Below, piece after piece: positions 5,012 to 11,511 of a stretch of 11,511 bases of DNA. The notes beneath the pieces are model-generated. The model saw only the letters and a program-made list of their open reading frames with translations. It did no database searches and was not told the DNA's origin. The position numbers and the translations under genes were made by a program. Source of the DNA: CALMZN01 sp964540095 (GTDB taxonomy: Bacteria; Patescibacteriota; Patescibacteriia; UBA1558; GWA2-36-10); contig CAZILH010000027.1 in NCBI GenBank assembly GCA_964540095.1, positions 1 to 11,511 on the forward strand, given 5' to 3'. Position 1 is the first letter of the stretch, and the number at the start of each line of letters is the position of its first letter.

Positions 5012-6142
5012 CTACTCAATAATAATATGATCTTTGAGTTTGGGTGCGGTTTTTACCCAAAAAGGATAAAATTTGACTTCGGCTTCTTCAATATTGAACT
5101 CACCTTTCAAGTATTCTTTGATTTGCTCAGCATTGAGGCCTACTAGCCTTGATTTATCAATCAGCCAAGGATGACTGCTAGATTTTATTTTAGCTTCCAG
5201 CCCCACTTCTATTATGGCTTGGTTTTTGGTCACATCAATTTCCGATATTTTATAGGTGTACTGGTCAGGCAAAAATTCCATGACACTCTGGTCACTAGCT
5301 AGCTGAGAGCTGAATTTTTTTTCAGCCAATTTATACAAATCAGCCATTGAAAAAACCAATCCGTATATGGTCAATTTTTCTTGGATAGTCGCTTCAGGAC
5401 TATTGTCATTGATGGCGCTAGAACTGATAATTTCTTGCTTGATGAACAGACGACTATCATCAATTTTTAAATCAGCAGTCAATAAACTATTTATTTTTTC
5501 TACGCCTTGTTTTTTGGCTTCAGTTAGTAAATTATTTTGGGCAGTATCAATATTTTCTTTAGTTACTTTGTAGCCGGGTCGGCTTTCTTGCTTGAAGCCA
5601 TTGGGAGCTGAGGCATATATGACATCCTGGAGCTGAGGCCAGAGACCGGGGATAGTCAGCTTTTCAATAGCGTCACTGACATAGTCAGCGCCTATCTGGT
5701 CAGCTTCAGCCCAAACCTTGACTTGGCCGCCTTTTGGCACACTGACATTTTCAGAAATGCGGTAAATTTTGCCAAGTTGAGTCAATAGGCGCGTAGTTTT
5801 TACCAGCGTCTGGTCCTTGCTGTATTTATTGTAAATAATCACTTGACCGCCGGCTTTTTCCGAGGGGATATTTTCGCTGGTGCTAGGAGCGCTGGCTTCT
5901 AGTTCCAAATCAACGCTCATTATTTTTCCAATCAAGGATTCATTAGAAACACCTTCAGCATTTTCAGCTTGGAGGGTAATAATTATTTGTTTATTTTGGT
6001 CTTCGGCTCGGCTAAAAATTTTGATAGTGGCCTTAGACAGAGCAAAGTGCAGGATTAAAAAAATAGCTCCAATGGTCAACACCAAAAAGAAGCTAATTAT
6101 TTTTACATAAATACTATTTTTTGTTTTTATTTTGCTGGTCAT
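5012..6142 (-). CDS. Membrane-anchored extracytoplasmic protein of unknown function (Patescibacteria type)
   Basis: A 376-residue protein with a short basic N-terminus (KIKTK), one hydrophobic helix at about 13-33, and a long soluble region predicted to face outward. The soluble part has alternating strand-like stretches (VIIYNKYS, GGQVKVWAEADQIGADYV at about 134-160) and ends in a small domain with GLNAEQIKEYL and EEAEVKFYPFWVK (about 333-365). The overall plan resembles baseplate-J-like or YvcC-like membrane proteins often annotated in Patescibacteria genomes, but I cannot assign a function. The start ATG 6142 has a GAGGT Shine-Dalgarno site at 6147-6151, 4 bases away. It is read in the same direction as dnaE upstream but has its own -10 box between them. 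Its 3' end abuts the palindromic repeat, and no separate terminator is obvious. Confidence 0.85.
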   Translation of the reverse strand: MTSKIKTKNSIYVKIISFFLVLTIGAIFLILHFALSKATIKIFSRAEDQNKQIIITLQAENAEGVSNESLIGKIMSVDLELEASAPSTSENIPSEKAGGQVIIYNKYSKDQTLVKTTRLLTQLGKIYRISENVSVPKGGQVKVWAEADQIGADYVSDAIEKLTIPGLWPQLQDVIYASAPNGFKQESRPGYKVTKENIDTAQNNLLTEAKKQGVEKINSLLTADLKIDDSRLFIKQEIISSSAINDNSPEATIQEKLTIYGLVFSMADLYKLAEKKFSSQLASDQSVMEFLPDQYTYKISEIDVTKNQAIIEVGLEAKIKSSSHPWLIDKSRLVGLNAEQIKEYLKGEFNIEEAEVKFYPFWVKTAPKLKDHIIIE

Positions 6143-6158
6143 ATTTACCTCGTTAAAT

Positions 6159-6164
6159 ATTATA
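6159..6164 (-). promoter_or_regulatory. Probable -10 box for the gene at 5012-6142
   Basis: TATAAT on the minus strand (6159-6164) within GCTATAATATTT, 16 bases before the start codon. The -35 position (6182-6187, TAGCCG) is poor, so the promoter is tentative and would give a very short leader. Confidence 0.45.
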
Positions 6165-6191
6165 GCAAAAAAAATAGTTTTCGGCTATTTT
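6163..6191 (-). terminator. Weak intrinsic terminator after dnaE
   Basis: Minus-strand stem AAAATAG (6185-6191) with CTATTTT (6171-6177), loop CCGAAAA, followed by further T to give eight in a row. The stem is AT-rich, so termination may be partial. It starts at the dnaE stop codon itself. Confidence 0.5.
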
Positions 6192-9100
6192 TAGCTACTT
6201 AATTCCCAAGCATCAGGACCCAAAAGCTGGCAGATTTCTTTTTTTAATTTTTCATCTGGTAAAACTTTTAGGTTAGTTTTTAATTTTCGTGATTTGCCAT
6301 TATTGATTTCCAAGTAGACCGGTGTATTGCCGGGCTTGGTTTCTAGTATTTTTTTTATAGCGCTTAGGCCCTCTTTTTGGAATTCGGCTGGTAATTTTAT
6401 CCACAGACGGTGGTTAATTAGCTTGCCAGATTGCCATTGTTTGATGGTTTGTTCATTTATTAATTCGGCGTTTTCAGCTAAAATTTTGGGCTGGCCGTCT
6501 TTTTCAGTGACGCGTCCGTGGATTACGACTTTGACCTCGTCCTTCCATAAAGCAAAAGTTTTTTCCAAAGTTTTGGGGAAAATAAGCACTTCGCAGGAGC
6601 CAAAAGAGTCCTCTAGCCCGACAAAAAGCATGTTTTGTCCCTTGTGGGTTATTTTTTTCTGTATGGCTGTCACAATGCCGGCCACAGTCACTTCTTGGCC
6701 ATCGCGGTTTTTGAGCTGTGATAAGCGGACAACATGTTGAGGCAAAATATCCAAGTATTCTCTGAAAGGATGGTTGCTGATATAGAGGCCGAGTAGTTCT
6801 TTTTCCCAGGTTAGTTTGATGTTGTCTTCGGCATCTGGAAATTGATTTAATTTCAAAGAAAAAATAGGAGCGGCCAGTGGCAAGTCAGCAAAAAGATTGT
6901 TTTGACCGCTGGAGTGATCATTTTGCACTCTTTTGTGAAATTCCAAGAGCTTGTCAAGATTGCCCAAGGCCTGTCCGCGGGTAATAAAGGAATCAAAGGC
7001 GCCAGCTTTAATCAAACTTTCTAGTGATTTTTTATTCAAATCCTTATCTTTGATGCGCATCAGAAAATCTTCCACTGATTTGTAAGGACCACGCTCTTTT
7101 CTTTCGTGGATTATTTCTTTGGCAATATGCTTGCCGACATTTTTTACGGCTTTCAAACCAAAGCGCATTTTATTTTTTATTTGCGGATCTTTGCTCATGA
7201 CCACTGTGAAGTCACTAAAACTTTCATTGATATCTGGTGGCAGTACTTCAATACCCATCTTGCGACACTCGTTGATTTCAATGGTGATGCGATCAATATT
7301 GTTTTGGTCAGAAGTAAGCAAGGCCGCCATAAAGGCCTCGGGGTGATTGGCTTTGAGGTAGGCGGTCTGGTAGGCAATCATGGCATAGCAAGCGGCGTGT
7401 GATCGATTGAAACCATAGCGAGCAAAAGGCAAAATAAATTCCCAGATTTTTTCCGCGGTTTTTTTGTCAATGCCGTTTTTGGACATACCAGCTATCATAG
7501 CCACCTCTTGCTCTACCAAGAGTTCTTTGATTTTTTTACCCACGGCTTTGCGTAAAACATCAGCTTGACCATAGCTAAAGCCAGCCAAATCACTGGCAAT
7601 GCGCATGATTTGCTCTTGGTAGATGGCAATGCCGTAGGTATTTTTCAAAATTGGCTCCAAGCGAGGATGCAAGTAAGTAATTTTTTTACGGCCATGCTTG
7701 CCTTCAATAAAATCAGGAATAAATTCCATTGGACCAGGGCGATAGAGTGAGACCATGGCAATGATGTCTTCTAGTTCAGTGGGTACTAATTGTTTTAAAT
7801 AGCGCTTCATGCCTCCAGATTCTAGCTGGAAAACGCCAGTTGTTTCGCCACGCTGTAAAAGGGTAAAACTTTTTTTGTCGTCCAAAGGAATATTATCTAA
7901 ATCTATTTTTATTTTTTCAGTGGCCTCAATAATATCAATGGCCTGCTCAATGATGGTCAAGTTTTTTAAGCCCAAGAAGTCCATTTTCAACAAGCCAAGA
8001 TCTTCAATTGGATGCAAAGAATATTGGGAAATAATAGTTTTATCGTCAGAGCTGGCGTATTGGATAGGTACATGATTGACCAAGGGCTCTTTGGTAATCA
8101 AAACACCGCAGGCATGGGTAGAAGTGTGCCTGGCTAGACCTTCTAATTTTTTGGCCATATCCAGCAATCTTTGAGCTTCAGGATCTTCATTATAGAGGCG
8201 TTTGATTTCTTCCACAGTGTTTAGAGCTTCTTTCAAAGACATAAACATGGGTATCATTTTGGCTACTTGGTCGCAATAGCTGTAGCTGTAGCTCAAAACT
8301 CGGCCGACATCACGGATAGCGGCCCGGGCCGCCATAGTACCAAAAGTGATTATTTGGGCCACATGGTCTTTGCCGTATTTGTTTTCCACATATTGAATAA
8401 CAGCGTCGCGCCCAGTGTCGGCAAAATCCATATCAATATCAGGCATGGAAACACGCTCAGGGTTTAGGAATCTTTCAAAAAGCAAGTCATATTTGATGGG
8501 GTCAATGTTGGTGATACCGATCAAGTATGACACCAAACTGCCAGCGGCTGAGCCGCGGCCCGGGCCGACGATTATTTTGTTATTTTTGGCCCAGTTGACA
8601 AAATCTTGGACAATTAGAAAATAAGCGGCATAGCCAGTGCGTTCAATGACTGACAACTCATACTGCAGTCGTTCAGTAATATTTTTTGGCAATTCTTCTA
8701 GTTTTTTGCCAAATCTTTTTTCAATACCTAAGCGAGATAAATTTTCTAATTCTTTTTCGGGAGTCACGCCAGTCGGCAAATCATAGGTTGGCAATTGTAT
8801 TTTGCCTAATTCTATTTCTACATTACAGCGCTCGGCAATTTTGAGGCAGTTGTCCATGACCTCGGGAGTGTCAATGAAAAAGTCGCGCATCATGCTTTCA
8901 GAAAACATGGAAAAATCTTCGCCCAAATAGGACATGCGGTTTTGATCGGATTGTTTTTGTTTGGTTTGGATGCAAAGCAAAACATCCTGGGCTTGATCAT
9001 CAGTACTTTTTACATAATGGATGTCGTTGGTGGCAATAAGTGGTACATTATATTTTCTGGCTAGAGCCACCATTCCTTGATTGGCAATAGTTTGGTCAGT

Positions 9101-9628
9101 ATTGCGTCGACTTTGTAATTCAATAAATAATCTATCTGGTCCAAAAATATCCAGCAAAATTTTTAGATTTTTTTCGGCCGTGTCATTTTGGCGAGCCAAA
9201 ATATGCCGAGCCAGCGGTCCATTGAGGCAGGCCGTGGAAGCAATCAGTCCAGCTGAATATTTTTTGAGCGTTTCCCAATCTAGTCGGGGTTTATAATAAA
9301 AACCCTCCAGATGGGCAATGCTGGTTAATTTTAATAAATTACGGTAGCCCTCGTTGTTTTCCGCTAGGAGTATGAGATGATAGGGTTTTTCTTTGGAGCT
9401 GCGGTCAGTCAATTGGCCGGGAGTTATATAGGACTCCACACCAATTATTGGCTTGAGGCCAGCTTTGTGGCATTTTTGGTAAAACTCAATTACCCCATAC
9501 ATTGATCCATGGTCAGTCAAAGCCAAAGCCGTAGCACCTTGGTTTTTCGCTTCTGCGATCAATCCGTCTATGGTGCCTAAGCCGTCAAGCAGACTATAGT
9601 GCGAATGAGTATGTAGGTGGATAAACAT
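6191..9628 (-). CDS. dnaE: DNA polymerase III alpha subunit DnaE with intact PHP nuclease site
   Basis: Replicative C-family DNA polymerase that extends both strands with the beta clamp. Its 1145 residues are close to E. coli DnaE (1160). The N-terminal PHP domain (about 1-270) keeps all nine metal ligands of the active type: H6, H8, D15, H40, E65, H84, C134, D202 and H204. E. coli DnaE has lost several of these. Polymerase palm: GPGRGSAAGS at 355-364, catalytic D397 and D399 in MPDIDMDF, and D550 in LLKMDFLGL. Other marks are HTSTHACGVLI at 501-511, FARYGFNRSHAACYAMIAY (fingers) at 735-753, a helix-hairpin-helix region near 826-880, and an OB fold at about 977-1060. QNNLF at 909-913 fits the beta-clamp binding motif (QxxLF). 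No Shine-Dalgarno site is seen before ATG 9628, but the PHP alignment (MFIHLHTHSHYS) fixes the start. A weak TTGTTG-17-TTTTAT could serve as promoter inside the preceding terminator region. Confidence 0.98.
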   Translation of the reverse strand: MFIHLHTHSHYSLLDGLGTIDGLIAEAKNQGATALALTDHGSMYGVIEFYQKCHKAGLKPIIGVESYITPGQLTDRSSKEKPYHLILLAENNEGYRNLLKLTSIAHLEGFYYKPRLDWETLKKYSAGLIASTACLNGPLARHILARQNDTAEKNLKILLDIFGPDRLFIELQSRRNTDQTIANQGMVALARKYNVPLIATNDIHYVKSTDDQAQDVLLCIQTKQKQSDQNRMSYLGEDFSMFSESMMRDFFIDTPEVMDNCLKIAERCNVEIELGKIQLPTYDLPTGVTPEKELENLSRLGIEKRFGKKLEELPKNITERLQYELSVIERTGYAAYFLIVQDFVNWAKNNKIIVGPGRGSAAGSLVSYLIGITNIDPIKYDLLFERFLNPERVSMPDIDMDFADTGRDAVIQYVENKYGKDHVAQIITFGTMAARAAIRDVGRVLSYSYSYCDQVAKMIPMFMSLKEALNTVEEIKRLYNEDPEAQRLLDMAKKLEGLARHTSTHACGVLITKEPLVNHVPIQYASSDDKTIISQYSLHPIEDLGLLKMDFLGLKNLTIIEQAIDIIEATEKIKIDLDNIPLDDKKSFTLLQRGETTGVFQLESGGMKRYLKQLVPTELEDIIAMVSLYRPGPMEFIPDFIEGKHGRKKITYLHPRLEPILKNTYGIAIYQEQIMRIASDLAGFSYGQADVLRKAVGKKIKELLVEQEVAMIAGMSKNGIDKKTAEKIWEFILPFARYGFNRSHAACYAMIAYQTAYLKANHPEAFMAALLTSDQNNIDRITIEINECRKMGIEVLPPDINESFSDFTVVMSKDPQIKNKMRFGLKAVKNVGKHIAKEIIHERKERGPYKSVEDFLMRIKDKDLNKKSLESLIKAGAFDSFITRGQALGNLDKLLEFHKRVQNDHSSGQNNLFADLPLAAPIFSLKLNQFPDAEDNIKLTWEKELLGLYISNHPFREYLDILPQHVVRLSQLKNRDGQEVTVAGIVTAIQKKITHKGQNMLFVGLEDSFGSCEVLIFPKTLEKTFALWKDEVKVVIHGRVTEKDGQPKILAENAELINEQTIKQWQSGKLINHRLWIKLPAEFQKEGLSAIKKILETKPGNTPVYLEINNGKSRKLKTNLKVLPDEKLKKEICQLLGPDAWELSS

Positions 9629-9645
9629 TTTTGTTTTTTGGCGCG

Positions 9646-9690
9646 AACAATAAAACCCGATAATTTGTAGGGCAACAAAATATTATCGGG
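9646..9690 (-). terminator. Intrinsic terminator between the 100-residue gene and dnaE
   Basis: CCCGATAAT (9656-9664) pairs with ATTATCGGG (9682-9690), and an inner TTGT/ACAA extends the pairing. On the minus strand the stem is followed by TTTTATTGTT (9646-9655), fitting a terminator for the gene at 9712-10014. The plus side is also T-rich (from 9691), but no plus-strand gene ends there. Confidence 0.75.
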
Positions 9691-9711
9691 GTGTTTGTTT
9701 TGGTTTTTGTT

Positions 9712-10014
9712 TTATTCCGGCCCGGCGCTTTTTTTACTGCGACGAGCGGCTCTTTTGTTTTGAACCATTTCCAATATCTGCTGGCCGGTCTTTAATACCA
9801 CAGTGAGATAAGTAGCAATATTGCTGGTCTTATCCTTGAATCTTTCAATACTTTCTTCAATGGCTTTGACAATTTTTTCCACGCCTTCGCTTATGCGATT
9901 AATGGCCCGAAATGTTTTTGACATTTGGAACAAAAGATAGGCGAAAGCTGTCGCTACCAAAAAAATGGAGATACTTAGCACTAAATTTAGTACATCCTTA
10001 GAAGTGTCAAACAT
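9712..10014 (-). CDS. Small single-pass membrane protein with coiled-coil-like helix (DUF948-like)
   Basis: A 100-residue protein with one hydrophobic helix at about 10-30, then a long amphipathic helix (about 32-65) with heptad-like hydrophobics (ISEGVEKIVKAIEESIERF). The tail is strongly basic (NKRAARRSKKS, 86-96). The plan resembles DUF948-type or YtxH-like small membrane proteins common in Gram-positives and Patescibacteria; function unknown. The start ATG 10014 has no Shine-Dalgarno site. It has its own promoter (10045-10074) and its own terminator before dnaE, so it is probably monocistronic. Confidence 0.8.
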   Translation of the reverse strand: MFDTSKDVLNLVLSISIFLVATAFAYLLFQMSKTFRAINRISEGVEKIVKAIEESIERFKDKTSNIATYLTVVLKTGQQILEMVQNKRAARRSKKSAGPE

Positions 10015-10044
10015 GAAAGTATAATTTAATCAATTAATGAGTTC

Positions 10045-10074
10045 ATTATAACACAATTTTTACACTATCGCCAA
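10045..10074 (-). promoter_or_regulatory. Promoter for the small membrane protein gene
   Basis: -10 TATAAT on the minus strand at 10045-10050 and -35 TTGGCG at 10069-10074, with 18-base spacing. Transcription would start near 10037, giving a leader of about 22 bases. Confidence 0.6.
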
Positions 10075-10078
10075 ATAG

Positions 10079-10107
10079 TTGTCTTAGGAGCGATTTTTTA
10101 GTATAAT
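10079..10107 (+). promoter_or_regulatory. Promoter for the membrane protein-rodA pair
   Basis: -35 TTGTCT at 10079-10084, 17-base spacer, perfect -10 TATAAT at 10102-10107. Transcription would start near 10114, only about 17 bases before ATG 10131, and there is no Shine-Dalgarno site, so the mRNA is nearly leaderless. It is back to back with the minus-strand promoter, with the two -35 boxes about 4 bases apart. Confidence 0.7.
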
Positions 10108-10130
10108 AACCATATTAGTGATTATATTTC

Positions 10131-11006
10131 ATGGACTATTTTGAACCACTATCAGAAAAAGACCTTAAGCGTGGCATGTATGTCTTGCAACACAAAGCCA
10201 TGTTTGTTCGTTTGGCTTGGATTTTTTCTTTTTTAATAATTTTTATTATCTATGGCATACTGGTAATCAATGTAGTGCGCTATGTTCAGGCGCCCAGTTG
10301 GCTGGAGCTTTCAGAACAGCTCAAAAAAAATGGCGCTTGGTCGGTTTATCATCAAGAAGAAGCACCTCTAGACATTGAATTAGGCCAAGCCAAGGCCTTG
10401 ACTTTGGGTAATGGCATTTATAATTTAGTAGCCACTATCAAAAATCCTAATGAGGATTGGCTAGTGTCTTCTTTGGAATATCGTTTTATAGTCAATGGCC
10501 AAGAATTGCCATTTAGAACTTCTTTTTTGAATGCTTCGGATCAGCATCTGCTCTTGCAATTGGGTCACAGGGTCGATGTTTCGGTTGGTAGTGTCAATGT
10601 GGAGATTGAGAAAGTTCGTTGGCAACGCTTGCAAACTGATACTCCGCAAATTTCTTGGGAGATCAATGATTTGAAATATCAAGGAGAAAGCTCAGTGGTG
10701 GTCAATAGCCAGAATGTCAAATTACCAGCGCGGGTGTCATGGCAAGCCAAAAATAAATCATTGTTCAATTTTTGGGAAGTGGGCTTCCAAGTAGCTTTGT
10801 TTGAAAATGATAATATTATTGGTGTGGCTGAAGTCAAAGAGCGTGATTTTGAGTCCTTAGAGACCAGGTCAATTGAAGCTACTTGGGCTTATAATTTACC
10901 GCGGGCCACTAGAGCGGAAGTTTGGCCAGTATTGAACTGGTTGGATAAAAATAATTACAAGTCCTTAGAGTTGACTCCTGATAGTCAAAATAGATTAAGA
11001 TTATGA
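10131..11006 (+). CDS. Single-pass membrane protein of unknown function upstream of rodA
   Basis: A 291-residue protein with a cytoplasmic N-terminus of about 25 residues, one hydrophobic helix at about 28-50 (WIFSFLIIFIIYGILVINVV), and a large outward-facing region predicted to be strand-rich. Repeated strand patterns include YNLVATIKNPNEDWLVSSLEYRF (split here near 107-129), and LFNFWEVGFQVALFENDNIIGVAE (split near 222-245). The NPN-with-strands pattern suggests an Ig-like or LEA-like beta domain, but this is inference. I do not recognise a named family. It overlaps rodA by ATGA (stop TGA 11004-11006), so the two are probably translationally coupled, which hints at a role in the cell envelope. 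Positions 10015-10130 hold only the divergent promoters. Confidence 0.87.
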   Translation: MDYFEPLSEKDLKRGMYVLQHKAMFVRLAWIFSFLIIFIIYGILVINVVRYVQAPSWLELSEQLKKNGAWSVYHQEEAPLDIELGQAKALTLGNGIYNLVATIKNPNEDWLVSSLEYRFIVNGQELPFRTSFLNASDQHLLLQLGHRVDVSVGSVNVEIEKVRWQRLQTDTPQISWEINDLKYQGESSVVVNSQNVKLPARVSWQAKNKSLFNFWEVGFQVALFENDNIIGVAEVKERDFESLETRSIEATWAYNLPRATRAEVWPVLNWLDKNNYKSLELTPDSQNRLRL

Positions 11007-11511
11007 GGGATTTTTTGTTCACTTTGCGCCGTTTGGACTGGCTGCTTTTTTTTGCTATGCTTATTTTGCTGTTTTTGAGCGCCAGCATATTGTATAGTTT
11101 GAATCTTAATATTGAAGGTTCAGATTTTTTGATTTTCAAAAAGCAAATTATTTTTATACTTTTTGGCTTGGTGCTATTTTTTTTAGTAGCCAACATCAAC
11201 TACAAAGTATGGTCAACTTTCAGTAAGTTGATTTATATTTTGTTTGCTTTAGTGCTCGTAGTCGTGATTTTTTTGGGTAAAGAAATAAATGGCACGACTG
11301 GTTGGATAGCGATTGGTCCTTTGACGCTACAACCAGTGGAATTTGCCAAAGTGGCTTCTTTGGTTTTGTTGGCTAGATATTTTTCTGACAATGCTAGGGA
11401 ATTTTATATGTTTAAACATATAGTTTACTCTGGTCTGATTACTTTGTTTTATGTTGGTTTGGTAATGCAACAGCCAGATTTGGGCTCATCACTAGTTATT
11501 ATTGGGGTTTG
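11003..11511 (+). CDS. rodA: RodA/FtsW-family peptidoglycan glycosyltransferase, N-terminal part (cut by window end)
   Basis: SEDS-family integral membrane enzyme that polymerises lipid II glycan chains during cell elongation, with a partner class B penicillin-binding protein. The 169 visible residues hold a basic N-terminus (LRRLDW), hydrophobic helices at about 13-33, 47-65, 75-93 and 113-125, and two family motifs. These are GWIAIGPLTLQPVEFAK, the GxxRWIxxGxxxxQPSExxK region with Val in place of the usual Ser, and QQPDLGSS, the QPDxGT region. The Asp in QPD belongs to the latter conserved motif. RodA is preferred over FtsW because the N-terminus is short and the RRLDW start is typical, but the C-terminal half would settle it. 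The start ATG 11003 overlaps the previous stop by 4 bases. Confidence 0.92.
   Translation, partial: MRDFLFTLRRLDWLLFFAMLILLFLSASILYSLNLNIEGSDFLIFKKQIIFILFGLVLFFLVANINYKVWSTFSKLIYILFALVLVVVIFLGKEINGTTGWIAIGPLTLQPVEFAKVASLVLLARYFSDNAREFYMFKHIVYSGLITLFYVGLVMQQPDLGSSLVIIGV

Noticed and set aside
9656..9690. Riboswitch before dnaE
   Set aside because: A single stem with a T-run at the end of an upstream gene; a plain terminator is enough.
1..11511. CRISPR array, phage genes, toxin-antitoxin pair, rRNA or transposase
   Set aside because: No regularly spaced repeats, no recognisable integrase, transposase or toxin frames, and no rRNA-like blocks were seen on either strand.

Overview
The window looks like chromosomal sequence from a Candidate Phyla Radiation (Patescibacteria, probably Parcubacteria-like) bacterium. 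That is inference from gene style: AT-rich DNA, compact genes with weak or absent Shine-Dalgarno sites, a threonyl-tRNA synthetase without its TGS domain, a DnaE with an intact PHP nuclease site, and single-pass membrane proteins of a kind common in that group. TGA is used as a stop (genes ending at 11006 and 4053 region context), so the UGA=Gly code of Gracilibacteria/SR1 is not in use.

Layout. Positions 1-3651 (minus strand) hold an operon-like run thrS - guaB - miaB (miaB cut by the window start), with 12 bases between thrS and guaB and a TAATG overlap between guaB and miaB. It is preceded at about 3672-3859 by a clear T-box leader: a T-box core, an antiterminator, a competing terminator with U-tract, and a short Stem I whose apical loop carries a threonine ACC codon. 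Uncharged tRNA-Thr is therefore predicted to switch on the whole operon.

Positions 3860-5011 are the accessory part. Two back-to-back promoters separate the T-box operon from a plus-strand unit. That unit comprises a 22-bp strand-specific RNA hairpin (3984-4041), a strong Shine-Dalgarno site, a GC-rich four-helix membrane protein gene of unknown function (4091-4789) with foreign composition, two hairpins ending in a terminator, and then a palindromic REP/MITE-like repeat (4892-4995).

Positions 5012-10014 (minus strand) hold a membrane-anchored extracytoplasmic protein, the replicative DNA polymerase III alpha subunit (dnaE), and a small membrane protein. Each junction carries a hairpin or promoter. 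At 10015-10130 a divergent promoter region leads into a plus-strand pair: a single-pass membrane protein and rodA (cut by the window end), overlapping by ATGA, which points to cell-wall elongation.

The most unusual content is the compact T-box with an anticodon-loop-like specifier hairpin and the GC-rich cassette with its structured leader. The remainder is ordinary housekeeping sequence.
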